NCBI GenBank assembly: GCA_009785325.1
Contig: WQWN01000004.1
Location: 1 to 64,000 of the forward strand
Direction of reading: 5' to 3'
DNA length: 64,000 nucleotides
From: Candidatus Saccharimonadota bacterium
GTDB taxonomy: Bacteria; Patescibacteriota; Saccharimonadia; Saccharimonadales; Saccharimonadaceae
The notes under the pieces were generated by a model that was not told the DNA's origin, did no database searches, and worked only from the letters and a program-made list of their open reading frames with translations. The translations under genes were made by a program, and so were the position numbers. This document shows positions 50,932-59,213 of the stretch, piece by piece (within the stretch, counting starts at the first letter, position 1; the number at the start of each line of letters is the position of its first letter).

Positions 50932-51605
50932 TACCGCCCCCTCAAATGGAATACTCCAATACCCGCCCACTCCCTCATCGACAAGTATATCCCCTCAGGC
51001 GACATCCACCACCAAAACCCGAACCCATCCTCACCTCCTTCAAGTGCCATATAATTCAAAATATCCACATCATTCCCCAGCATCTGCCGGAATTTCAAAT
51101 AAGCCCGCCTCTGATGGTAAGCACTCGTCACCAGCACGATACTCTCATACTCCCGCTCCTGCACGATCCTCGCCACAAACTCCGCGTTCTCGCTCGTATT
51201 CTCACTCCACTCCTCAACCAAAATTTTCTCCTCCGGCACCCCTAGCGACATCGCGATATCTCTCATCACCGCCGCATTACTCGGACCAGCCTTATCTGCT
51301 GCCGCCCCCGCCATGATCACCGTATCTACTATCCCGAGATTATAAACCTCAACTCCACCTCTCACTCGTGCCGCCGTATCCCCACCCGAAATCACCACTA
51401 CCGCATCTCTTCTCTCGTTCACACACCCAGCTATTCCATACACACAACCCGCAACCTCTCGCCCACCTACAGTCAAAAAATTCGCCGATAAAACCGCTAC
51501 CCCGATCCATACCCCCACTGCGACCACAATTCCCCACCATAGTAAATTTCGCCTCTTCGGACGCCTCTCTACTTCTATCTCCTCTTCCTTTTTCTGCCTA
51601 CCCAT
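50931..51605 (-). CDS. DUF218/YdcF-like envelope protein
   Basis: 224 residues: basic start, one transmembrane helix (LWWGIVVAVGVWIGVAVLSA), then a DUF218 domain with VVVISGGDTAARVRGGVEVY, SENTSENAEFVARIV and LVTSAYHQRRAYL. Family members (SanA, ElyC, YdcF) are linked to envelope integrity. GGAGG lies 4 bases before the ATG at 51605, which overlaps the end of the cysteine desulfurase gene; mnmA overlaps its stop. It is thus tightly coupled between two sulfur-transfer genes. Confidence 0.85.
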   Translation of the reverse strand: MGRQKKEEEIEVERRPKRRNLLWWGIVVAVGVWIGVAVLSANFLTVGGREVAGCVYGIAGCVNERRDAVVVISGGDTAARVRGGVEVYNLGIVDTVIMAGAAADKAGPSNAAVMRDIAMSLGVPEEKILVEEWSENTSENAEFVARIVQEREYESIVLVTSAYHQRRAYLKFRQMLGNDVDILNYMALEGGEDGFGFWWWMSPEGIYLSMREWAGIGVFHLRGR

Positions 51606-52737
51606 TCCGCCTCCGTTCCGCCTCAATCGCCTCGACGATTAATTCCCCTGCTCGCCTCACATTCTCCTCTGTATTCAACCGCCCCAGAGTCAATCTCAAA
51701 CTCCCCGCTATTTCTTCATCCGTCAGTCCTAGCGCCCCCAGCGCCAAACTCTTCCCGCCCTTATTTGCTGCACACGCCGCCCCTGTCGCCACCATCACTC
51801 CTTTATTATCCAGCGCAAAAAGTACCCTCTCCGCATCCACACCAGACACCACCATCGAAACAAAATTCACCAGCTGCTTCTTCTCGTTCCCTAAAAACCT
51901 CGCTCCTTCAACCTCTTCCATCTTCCCTCGCAAAATCCTCCTCAACCCCTCTAGTCTCTTTCTTTCGCCCGCCATCTTCGCATAAGCTTCCTTCGCCGCC
52001 TCCGCAAACCCAATCGTCCCTGCCACATTCTCTGTTCCACTCCGTAACCCTAGTTCTTGACCGCCACCCACCACAACAGGCGTCAGTCTCACCTCACTTC
52101 CCACATACAGCAACCCCATCTGTTTCGGTCCATACGCTTTTGCTGCATTCAGTGTCAACATATCCACCCCGAGCCTCGCCACGCCTACATCCACCAGCCC
52201 AAGTGCCTGACTCGCATCAGAATGTAGCCATATCGACCTCTTCTCGCCCTCTCGTAATCTCCTCACTCTCTCCTCTTTCACTACTCGCGAGATCTCCGTC
52301 ATCGGCTGTATAACTCCCATCTCTCCATTTGCCAGTGCCACACTCACCAGTTCCACCTCAGGCGACATCTTCCCCTTCAAATCCTCCACATCTAGAACTC
52401 CATCCTTGCCCACTTTCACCACTTCAAACTCGCCGCCTCTTTTCGCCGCCCCCATCACTGCCGCATGCTCAATCTCACTAATTAAAACTTTCCCAGCTAC
52501 CGCCGAAAATGCCAAATTAATCGACTCCGTAGCCCCCGCCGTCATCACGATCTCACTCCCCTTCGCTCCAATCACCCGCCCCAGCTCGCTTTTCGCCTCT
52601 TCATATTTTCTCTTCACCTCAACTGCCGGCAGATACGCTGCACTTGGATTATAAAAATCCACGGCAAAAAACGGCGTCATCGCCACAACCACTCTCTCAC
52701 TCATCGGTGTTGCCGCCGCATGGTCTAGATAAATCAT
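51598..52737 (-). CDS. Cysteine desulfurase (NifS/IscS family)
   Basis: Takes sulfur from cysteine for tRNA thiolation and Fe-S clusters. 379 residues beginning MIYLDHAAATPM; ATESINLA, HSDASQALG, the PLP lysine in LNAAKAYGPK and the catalytic loop ATGAACAAN. The residue before the PLP lysine, usually His (SHK), is Ala here. A frame from 52767 has no ribosome binding site and the family N-terminus supports 52737. Followed by DUF218 and mnmA in one operon. Confidence 0.92.
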   Translation of the reverse strand: MIYLDHAAATPMSERVVVAMTPFFAVDFYNPSAAYLPAVEVKRKYEEAKSELGRVIGAKGSEIVMTAGATESINLAFSAVAGKVLISEIEHAAVMGAAKRGGEFEVVKVGKDGVLDVEDLKGKMSPEVELVSVALANGEMGVIQPMTEISRVVKEERVRRLREGEKRSIWLHSDASQALGLVDVGVARLGVDMLTLNAAKAYGPKQMGLLYVGSEVRLTPVVVGGGQELGLRSGTENVAGTIGFAEAAKEAYAKMAGERKRLEGLRRILRGKMEEVEGARFLGNEKKQLVNFVSMVVSGVDAERVLFALDNKGVMVATGAACAANKGGKSLALGALGLTDEEIAGSLRLTLGRLNTEENVRRAGELIVEAIEAERRRNG

Positions 52738-52809
52738 TTCCACTAGCACTAGTGTAACAGATTTCACTCTCGTACTCTATTATTCACCATCAACCCACCA
52801 AGATAACTT

Positions 52810-53223
52810 CTATCGTCGATAAACCTGTTTCGACACCTGTTTCACATATTCCATTGTCGCTGCCCTAAAGTTCTCCAACTCCGCACCTTTTAACATCGAA
52901 TACTTCAGCCCAGGCAATACTTTCAAAACTCCCTTATCTGACACTTCGTATCGCACTGTACACTGTTGCATATCACCATTCTCATCAGTCCACTCCTCAT
53001 GCCAAATCCACGTATCCGGATCCAGGTTAAAGAACTCTCTCCTCCGCCCCTTCGGCACTGCACCAAAAATCGTCGCCCCTACTTTACTCTCTAGATTAAT
53101 CAGATCTCGCTCCGTGATCTTCTTTACAGGGAAAAAATCTTTTGCATAATCTTCATAATACAGATTATCATCCGACTCATCGTCTTGCGCTACAAAATCT
53201 AAAAATTTCTTCATCCACTTCAT
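52810..53223 (-). CDS. Unknown protein, operon partner of the 53226 gene
   Basis: 137 residues (MKWMKKFLDFVAQDDE) with an acidic N-terminal part and a compact beta-rich middle (TWIWHEEWTDENGDMQQCTVRYEV). It ends in a basic helix (MEYVKQVSKQVYRR). No family recognised. The ATG is 2 bases after the stop of the upstream gene, with GGAAGG as ribosome binding site. A GTG at 53241 would overlap that gene. Confidence 0.7.
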   Translation of the reverse strand: MKWMKKFLDFVAQDDESDDNLYYEDYAKDFFPVKKITERDLINLESKVGATIFGAVPKGRRREFFNLDPDTWIWHEEWTDENGDMQQCTVRYEVSDKGVLKVLPGLKYSMLKGAELENFRAATMEYVKQVSKQVYRR

Positions 53224-53225
53224 AC

Positions 53226-53594
53226 CTAGGCCGCCTTCCACTTATTTCGCACAATCGCGCTCATCTGTGTCGCTAGACTATCAATATCTGCATCTTCATC
53301 TGTCTCCACTAGCTTCCCTTGTCCAGACCCCGCACCCCCACTCATCGTCATTGCCTCTTCTCGCATTTGGCGCATTGCCTTACCTGCCTCCAAAATCCCC
53401 ATACATGCCAAATCTTCCGCCGTAGCTTCCGCAGTTTTCACCTTCAAATCAGCATAATTCGCCGCAAGTTCAGCAAAAGCCACTTCTCGCTGAACGCGCT
53501 GCGAATCAAGCCCATTTACACGGGATTCATTTCCTTGCCTTATATTTCGCTGTTCTGGTATGCGAAACACCTCGCTCGGTGCACTTTCTCGCAT
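53226..53594 (-). CDS. Unknown 122-residue protein
   Basis: Mostly helical and Ala/Glu/Gln-rich, with a glycine-rich break (SGGAGSGQGK, about 86-95) and a short C-terminal helix. No membrane segment. I do not recognise it. AGGAG lies 7 bases before the ATG. It forms a two-gene unit with the next gene, downstream of tatD. Confidence 0.7.
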   Translation of the reverse strand: MRESAPSEVFRIPEQRNIRQGNESRVNGLDSQRVQREVAFAELAANYADLKVKTAEATAEDLACMGILEAGKAMRQMREEAMTMSGGAGSGQGKLVETDEDADIDSLATQMSAIVRNKWKAA

Positions 53595-53611
53595 ATAATT
53601 TCTCCTATTAG

Positions 53612-54394
53612 TTAGATCTCAAACAGATCTTTCGCATTTTGCGTCGTGATCACCTCTATTGTATCTAAGGTTTTACTACGTCGCTTTGCGACCCACCTTG
53701 CTACCAAACTCACATAAGCTGGCTCGTTCATTTTACCACGATATGGAGCAGGCGTCAAGTATGGCGCATCTGTTTCGAGTAGTAATTTCTCGAGTGGGAT
53801 TCTATCATATGCTTCGAGCTGAGTTACGTCTTTCGTAAATGTAGCCAGCCCATTTACTCCTACATATAAGCCCCTCCTTAAAACCCCCTCCAAATTCTCC
53901 ACTCTATCTGAAAAACTATGCACAACCCCCCGTATTCCAGAGAATCCATCTATCACCGCAAAAAAATCCTCATACGCCTCCCTCACATGAAACACTATTG
54001 GCATTCTCAAATCACACGCCATTTGTAGTTGCGCTTCAAATAGCTCAATCTGCACTTTCCGATCACACGGCTTATAATGATAATCCAGTCCAATCTCACC
54101 AATCGCCACTACTTTTTTCCGCTCCGCCAGCTCCTTCAGTACCGCAATTCTCTCGTCTATCCCTACTAAACATTCCTCTGTACACCTCTCTCCATGCGGG
54201 TGCGTACCCACTGTCGCCCATACCCCTTCATGTTTCTCTGCAAATTTCACCGCAAGTTGAGAATCCTTCATCCCCGTCCCGATACATATCATTCTCCTCA
54301 CATTCGCTTCCCGCGCCCGCCTAAAGACCCCTTCTCGTTCTAGCGGGTAACTTTCATCATGTACATGACAGTGTGTATCTACCAACCCACTCAT
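53612..54394 (-). CDS. tatD: TatD family metal-dependent hydrolase
   Basis: 260 residues of the amidohydrolase barrel: DTHCHVHDE, GTHPHGE, AIGEIGLDYHY, PIVFHVREAYEDF, VVHSFSD and LLETDAPYLTP carry all metal ligands. TatD proteins are 3'-5' DNases or RNases. The start is 3 bases after the metG stop, an arrangement found in many bacteria. Confidence 0.95.
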   Translation of the reverse strand: MSGLVDTHCHVHDESYPLEREGVFRRAREANVRRMICIGTGMKDSQLAVKFAEKHEGVWATVGTHPHGERCTEECLVGIDERIAVLKELAERKKVVAIGEIGLDYHYKPCDRKVQIELFEAQLQMACDLRMPIVFHVREAYEDFFAVIDGFSGIRGVVHSFSDRVENLEGVLRRGLYVGVNGLATFTKDVTQLEAYDRIPLEKLLLETDAPYLTPAPYRGKMNEPAYVSLVARWVAKRRSKTLDTIEVITTQNAKDLFEI

Positions 54395-54397
54395 CTC

Positions 54398-55975
54398 TTA
54401 GGCGCCAGTATCTCCACTCATCTCAGTCGTCACACTCTCACCACCAACCTCAGGTGCTACAGTCACGCCTCCATCACTCACCCCATCCGCACGCACCATA
54501 CTCGGATCAGCTGTATGAATGTAGACTTTCTGAAATACCCCATCATCTGACAATTTCACCACACCCTCACCAAAAATCCCGCTAATTCGCTCCGCCGCAT
54601 CGGGTAGAAACGGCCTAAGCATCTCTGTCGCCTGCATAATCGTCCCCACTACATGCCCTAGCACCTCTTCTAGGTGTGCTTGCGGTTCCGGATCTGTACC
54701 TTCAGCTGCCGCCTTTGCGATCTTCCACGGCTTCACTCTCTCGATAAACCCATTCGCCCCAGCTATCAACGACCAAATTATATCCATTGCCTCCGAAAAA
54801 TTCATCTCACGCATCGCTTCGCGGAATTTATACATATCATGTTCCGGCTGCTGAATCTCTCCAATCACCCCTGACATATATTTATTTATCATCCCAGCCG
54901 TCCTCTGCACCAGATTCCCCAGATCATTCACCAGCTCATTATTGTACGCATTCTCAAACTTTTCCCAACTAAAATCCCCATCCGCATTCGTCGTCACATG
55001 TCGCGACAAATAATACCTAAAAGCGTCCAATCCATACTTATCAATAACCTCCATCGGATCAACCACATTCCCCACTGTTTTACTCATCTTATCTCCGCCT
55101 ACCGTGATATGCCCATGTGTCAAAAGTACTTTCGGCAGTTCCAGCCCCATCCCGAGAAGCATCGCAGGCCAAATCCCCGCATGAAACCTCAAAATATCTT
55201 TCCCTATCACCTGCACATCCGCCGGCCAATAATCCGCCCACTCCTGATCATCCGGATACCCCAGTACTGTCACATAGTTCGATAGTGCATCCATCCACAC
55301 ATACATCACTTGACTATCATCATCCGGCACCGGTATCCCCCAACTCAAACTCTTCTTTGGTCGTGACACACTCACATCTGGCATGCCTTTTTCCATCAAT
55401 GCCAAAAACTCCTTCTTGCGAAACTCTGGCAAAATCTTCATCCTGTCACTCTCTATCGCCTCTTTGATCTGGTCAGCAAATTCACTAACTTTCAGATAGT
55501 AGTTCTCTTCCGAAATCTTCTGATATTTCGCCTTATGATCCGGGCACACCATCTCATTTGACGCCGCCTCTTTATCAGTCACAAACCCTTCACACCCCTC
55601 ACAATACCAGCCTTCATAACTCCCCTGATAAATATACGGTTTCAACTGTCTCCAGATATATTGCGCGCGCGCCTTGTGCTTCGGATCTGTAGTTCTAATA
55701 AAATCTGTATAATTCACCTTCATTGCCGAAAGCAATTCTTTGAAATACCGACAATTCTGATCCGCAAACTCCTGTGGCGTCATCCCCGCCTCTTGCGCTT
55801 TCGCCGCAATCTTATTTCCGTGCTCATCAGTCCCTACTTGGAATCGCACCTCACCACCATTTTGCTTCTGATGCCTCACCCAAATATCGGCTAGTAGAAA
55901 GTCCAATACATGCCCAATGTGCGGCTTTCCATTTACATACGGTATCGCAGTTGCGATATATAATTTCTTTCCCAT
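54398..55975 (-). CDS. metG: Methionyl-tRNA synthetase
   Basis: 525 residues: HIGH motif (GKPHIGHVLDF), a zinc region CEGC with a second part VCPDH, KMSKT at the KMSKS site, and the anticodon-binding helical domain. There is no C-terminal tRNA-binding (OB) domain; the last 35 residues are a low-complexity Val/Gly/Thr tail. The start is leaderless: TAGAAT ends 7 bases before the ATG. tatD follows in the same operon. Confidence 0.96.
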   Translation of the reverse strand: MGKKLYIATAIPYVNGKPHIGHVLDFLLADIWVRHQKQNGGEVRFQVGTDEHGNKIAAKAQEAGMTPQEFADQNCRYFKELLSAMKVNYTDFIRTTDPKHKARAQYIWRQLKPYIYQGSYEGWYCEGCEGFVTDKEAASNEMVCPDHKAKYQKISEENYYLKVSEFADQIKEAIESDRMKILPEFRKKEFLALMEKGMPDVSVSRPKKSLSWGIPVPDDDSQVMYVWMDALSNYVTVLGYPDDQEWADYWPADVQVIGKDILRFHAGIWPAMLLGMGLELPKVLLTHGHITVGGDKMSKTVGNVVDPMEVIDKYGLDAFRYYLSRHVTTNADGDFSWEKFENAYNNELVNDLGNLVQRTAGMINKYMSGVIGEIQQPEHDMYKFREAMREMNFSEAMDIIWSLIAGANGFIERVKPWKIAKAAAEGTDPEPQAHLEEVLGHVVGTIMQATEMLRPFLPDAAERISGIFGEGVVKLSDDGVFQKVYIHTADPSMVRADGVSDGGVTVAPEVGGESVTTEMSGDTGA

Positions 55976-56045
55976 ACTCTTTATTCTACCTCACTATATC
56001 TCTAAAAACCACCTTAACTCTACACTGCTAATCCACTAACTCTGA

Positions 56046-56969
56046 CTAATCTTCGTCTTCGTCACCACTACCCACACCAGGCACCGACACACTACTACTG
56101 CCATTCCTAATCGCGATGTCAAAATTATTCTCAGGTATCACCCTATACTCTTCGCGCCCAGTATCATCTCGATGCACTACTTCACGCTCCGTTCGCATAT
56201 ATCGGAAAACTAACTCTTCTACGTCTGCGTCTATCACAAAGAATAGCCAGCCCCTCAGCGTATCTCCCCTGATCACATCTCGCATCATCTGTATACCTCT
56301 AGCTTCCTGTATCATCGCATTAAAAGGCGCTCTGTCTGACCTCGATACATCACCATCCGCCACTAGTACCAGACTATCTATCGCCAGTGTTGGAGCTACA
56401 AATGCCTCTTCACTCCTCATACGAATACCCGTAAATGGCGTTTCATTCCTAACTCGGACCTCCACCGCAACACCCATCGGATTCTGCATACCTACAGCTA
56501 CGCCATTATCATTCGCACCAGCATCAGAACCTACACGAATTCCCGTAATCATACCGACAACTTCAATCTCATAGCCCATTTCTACATCTCGAATTGTCTG
56601 TCCAATTGCAACACGCTCTGCACCTTCATTCTGATCCAAAATAAACTCCATACCCGTCAATTCTGGCACTTCAACAACAGGGCTACCATTCTCTTGGTCG
56701 CTATAATACGCACTAATCAAAAACCAAACCAAAACACCAACCACTAGCAGTACAACTGCACCAATTACAATCACTAAAGTTTTCTTCTTTTTACCTGTAT
56801 CTTCTTTTGTAAAAACTTGTTCCACACTTCCTATCGGCATCACTACATCTACATCGCCACCTAGAGCTTGTTCAGATACGTTCATCACATCGCTCTGTTC
56901 TGTCACTTCACTTCCCACTGGCACGCCCGCCGCCTGATCATTCGCTGCATTGTTCTCATCTGGATTCAT
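56046..56969 (-). CDS. Membrane-anchored DUF4352-like protein
   Basis: 307 residues: an acidic cytoplasmic region (about 1-60), a basic stop (GKKKKT), a transmembrane helix (LVIVIGAVVLLVVGVLVWFLI) and an external beta domain with GYEIEVVGMITGI, GVAVEVRVRNETPFTG and LRGWLFFVIDADVEELVFRY. The plan and the EVRV-NET and GWLFF patterns match the protein at 25243, so the two are likely paralogues. AGGAGA precedes the ATG. Function unknown. Confidence 0.72.
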   Translation of the reverse strand: MNPDENNAANDQAAGVPVGSEVTEQSDVMNVSEQALGGDVDVVMPIGSVEQVFTKEDTGKKKKTLVIVIGAVVLLVVGVLVWFLISAYYSDQENGSPVVEVPELTGMEFILDQNEGAERVAIGQTIRDVEMGYEIEVVGMITGIRVGSDAGANDNGVAVGMQNPMGVAVEVRVRNETPFTGIRMRSEEAFVAPTLAIDSLVLVADGDVSRSDRAPFNAMIQEARGIQMMRDVIRGDTLRGWLFFVIDADVEELVFRYMRTEREVVHRDDTGREEYRVIPENNFDIAIRNGSSSVSVPGVGSGDEDED

Positions 56970-57036
56970 CAGCTAATCTCTCCTAGTATTAGTTACTTGA
57001 ACCTAGTATAACGCACATGTTTATTTTTCACCACAC

Positions 57037-57813
57037 CTAATTCTTTTGTATATTCACCAAAATTCTCTTCCAATCTTCAATACTCAACGCCTCCGCCCTC
57101 AAATCCCCATCCACCCCAGACTTCGCTAACAATTCCTCCACTTCCTCCCGTTCTTTCCACATCCCCGCCATTAAATTCTTCACTAATTTCTTCCGCGGAC
57201 TCGAAAACCCCATCTTCACCAGCCGGAAAAACTCCTCCTCGCCCACATCCTCCACTAGACTTCTCTCATAAACCTCAAGTTTCACCACTTGCGAGTCCAC
57301 TTTCGGCGCCGGCGTAAACTTCTCCCGCCCCACCACCTCACCCAGGCTCACCTTCGCATAAACCTGCGCACTCACTCCTAGAATACTCAGATCCCCCGCC
57401 TTAGCTGCCAGCCTCTCCGCCACCTCTTTCTGCACTAAAAGCACCATCACTCGCGGCTTATTCTCCTCCGTCAAAAACTTCCGCACGATCTTACTCGTGA
57501 TATAGTACGGCACATTCGCCACCACCTTGTATCCTCTCGGCACATCTCTCAAATCAAACCCGATGATATCCGAATTCACCACTTCCAAATTCTTCCCCGG
57601 AAACTGCCCAGGCAACTTCTCCGCCAGCTCCTCATCAAACTCCACCGCAATCACCCGCCCAAAACACCTAAACAAAGCTGAAGTCAACGTCCCCAGCCCT
57701 GGTCCCACCTCCAAAACCACCTCATCATCTCCATCCGTCGCAAATTCCGCGATCCTCAGTAGCACCTCACGATTCTTCAACCAGTGCTGCCCCAACGACT
57801 TTTTATTCTTCAC
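57037..57813 (-). CDS. rsmA: 16S rRNA dimethyladenosine transferase RsmA (KsgA)
   Basis: Dimethylates two adjacent adenines near the 3' end of 16S rRNA. 258 residues: KKSLGQHWLKN, the SAM site VLEVGPGLGTLTSAL, the catalytic NVPYYITSKI and FTPAPKVDSQVV. The start is GTG directly after the stop of the preceding gene (TAAGTG), so translation is coupled. Confidence 0.96.
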   Translation of the reverse strand: MKNKKSLGQHWLKNREVLLRIAEFATDGDDEVVLEVGPGLGTLTSALFRCFGRVIAVEFDEELAEKLPGQFPGKNLEVVNSDIIGFDLRDVPRGYKVVANVPYYITSKIVRKFLTEENKPRVMVLLVQKEVAERLAAKAGDLSILGVSAQVYAKVSLGEVVGREKFTPAPKVDSQVVKLEVYERSLVEDVGEEEFFRLVKMGFSSPRKKLVKNLMAGMWKEREEVEELLAKSGVDGDLRAEALSIEDWKRILVNIQKN

Positions 57814-59025
57814 TTAGTACCACCCATGAACCAACCAAAAAGCATGCGCACACGGCCATCCCCGCCCGATCCCACTACACGAGACTCCCCAGAGGAATAT
57901 ACTTCCATCAAAATACCGCGCATTCACATAACTATGCATCGCCCTGAGCGCCGCCACTGGATCATTCCACGGCCCATAATGATCCCATCGTCCACATGGC
58001 AATTGCTGCCCCAGTCCACACGCTCCGCTCGACCGATTCACCGCATTCGGATTCCACGTACTCTCCCGATGCACAATGAAATCCACATACCACCAATACC
58101 TTTCCGGAATCCCACTCGCCACCAGCCAGTCATGTCGCGTCCCTGTCACATTCGACACCCTCGGCCGCGTCCCGATCACCTCTCTCTGAGTCACCGACTC
58201 TCTCACCACCACCGTCTCCACCACTACACGCCCCACCTCCACACCTCCATACATCTCCACCTCAAAAGTCACCATCCTACGTCCAGTCTCACCATAAACC
58301 TCCACTCGCCGATATCCAGCCTCTCGCCCATAATCCCGTATCTGTTCCACTCCGAACTCAATTTCCTCCTCGACCACCACCAGATTCACTCCATCTCGCC
58401 ACACCGCCAGTTCCATCCCCTCATAAATCAACTCATCTAAATCTCTCGACACAAAATCCGCATCAATCTCTCGCTCCGCCAAAAACTCCCCTACCGTCTC
58501 TGCTCGCGTCCTCAATTCCATCTCTGTTCCAAAAAAGTTCAGAGTAATCGCCCTCGACCTCAAAACCACCAATTCCATACTCGTACCCGTTTCCAGAAAA
58601 TCCCCAGTCCGCCTGAGTTCTAGCCCATCCTGTTCCAGCAATTCTACTCCCGCCTCTTCCGCGATCATCTCATTCGTCTGCGCCGCCGTCATCACCCGCA
58701 TCCGACTCATCCCGTCCACCACTACCATCGGTCGCGCCCGAAATATATTCACTCTGAAATCACTCGATATAATCTCCTCACCTAGCCCCGGCTCCACTAG
58801 ATCACCTGCATGAATTTCAATCTCCAAAAGTTCCAAAAGTTCCGCTACCGTTTCCACACTTGTCTGCACCACTCGCCTCTGCCCGCGATCATGAATCGCC
58901 ACCAACTTCACCCCGTCGCCTCGCTCTACACCGTCATCCGCCCGCGTCATCCCTACACTAAACAGTCCCAACATCAAAACCACTCCCAACACCGCTCCAG
59001 CAACTCTAAATAATTTTGTATTCAT
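57814..59025 (-). CDS. YabE/Rpf-like exported wall hydrolase (DUF348-G5-lysozyme-like)
   Basis: 403 residues. A signal or anchor helix (VAGAVLGVVLMLGLFSVGM) is followed by three DUF348-type repeats (about 45-210; VVQTSVETVAELLELL is the first), a G5 domain (about 240-300; VTFEVEMYGGVEVG) and a C-terminal lysozyme-like domain (about 315-403) with IVHRESTWNPNAVN, SSGACGLGQQLPCG and HSYVNARY. It is built like B. subtilis YabE and mycobacterial RpfB. The latter precede ksgA in their genomes, as here. TGATATAAT lies 13 bases before the ATG, giving a very short leader. Confidence 0.9.
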   Translation of the reverse strand: MNTKLFRVAGAVLGVVLMLGLFSVGMTRADDGVERGDGVKLVAIHDRGQRRVVQTSVETVAELLELLEIEIHAGDLVEPGLGEEIISSDFRVNIFRARPMVVVDGMSRMRVMTAAQTNEMIAEEAGVELLEQDGLELRRTGDFLETGTSMELVVLRSRAITLNFFGTEMELRTRAETVGEFLAEREIDADFVSRDLDELIYEGMELAVWRDGVNLVVVEEEIEFGVEQIRDYGREAGYRRVEVYGETGRRMVTFEVEMYGGVEVGRVVVETVVVRESVTQREVIGTRPRVSNVTGTRHDWLVASGIPERYWWYVDFIVHRESTWNPNAVNRSSGACGLGQQLPCGRWDHYGPWNDPVAALRAMHSYVNARYFDGSIFLWGVSCSGIGRGWPCAHAFWLVHGWY

Positions 59026-59084
59026 ACTCGCCCCTTCATTATATCAAATAATCTACTTATCCACATCCAACTCAAATCCCCCTA

Positions 59085-59117
59085 TTGACCCCCCCCCGAA
59101 GAGTGCTAATGTTTAAT
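59085..59117 (+). promoter_or_regulatory. Candidate promoter with C9 run in the spacer
   Basis: TTGACC at 59085-59090 runs into nine consecutive C (59089-59097). TAATGT (59107-59112) lies at 16 bases and TTTAAT (59112-59117) at 21 bases. The run length would set the spacing. This is the only candidate I see for the second RCC1 gene. Confidence 0.4.
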
Positions 59118-59213
59118 ACGTAGAGTGTGCGAGATTCGTTTCAATAAAAAAAGTTTCAATAATATGTGTTAGTTCCTCGTAGGTTTCGGGGAAAGAAGGA
59201 GGTATGTTTCGCC

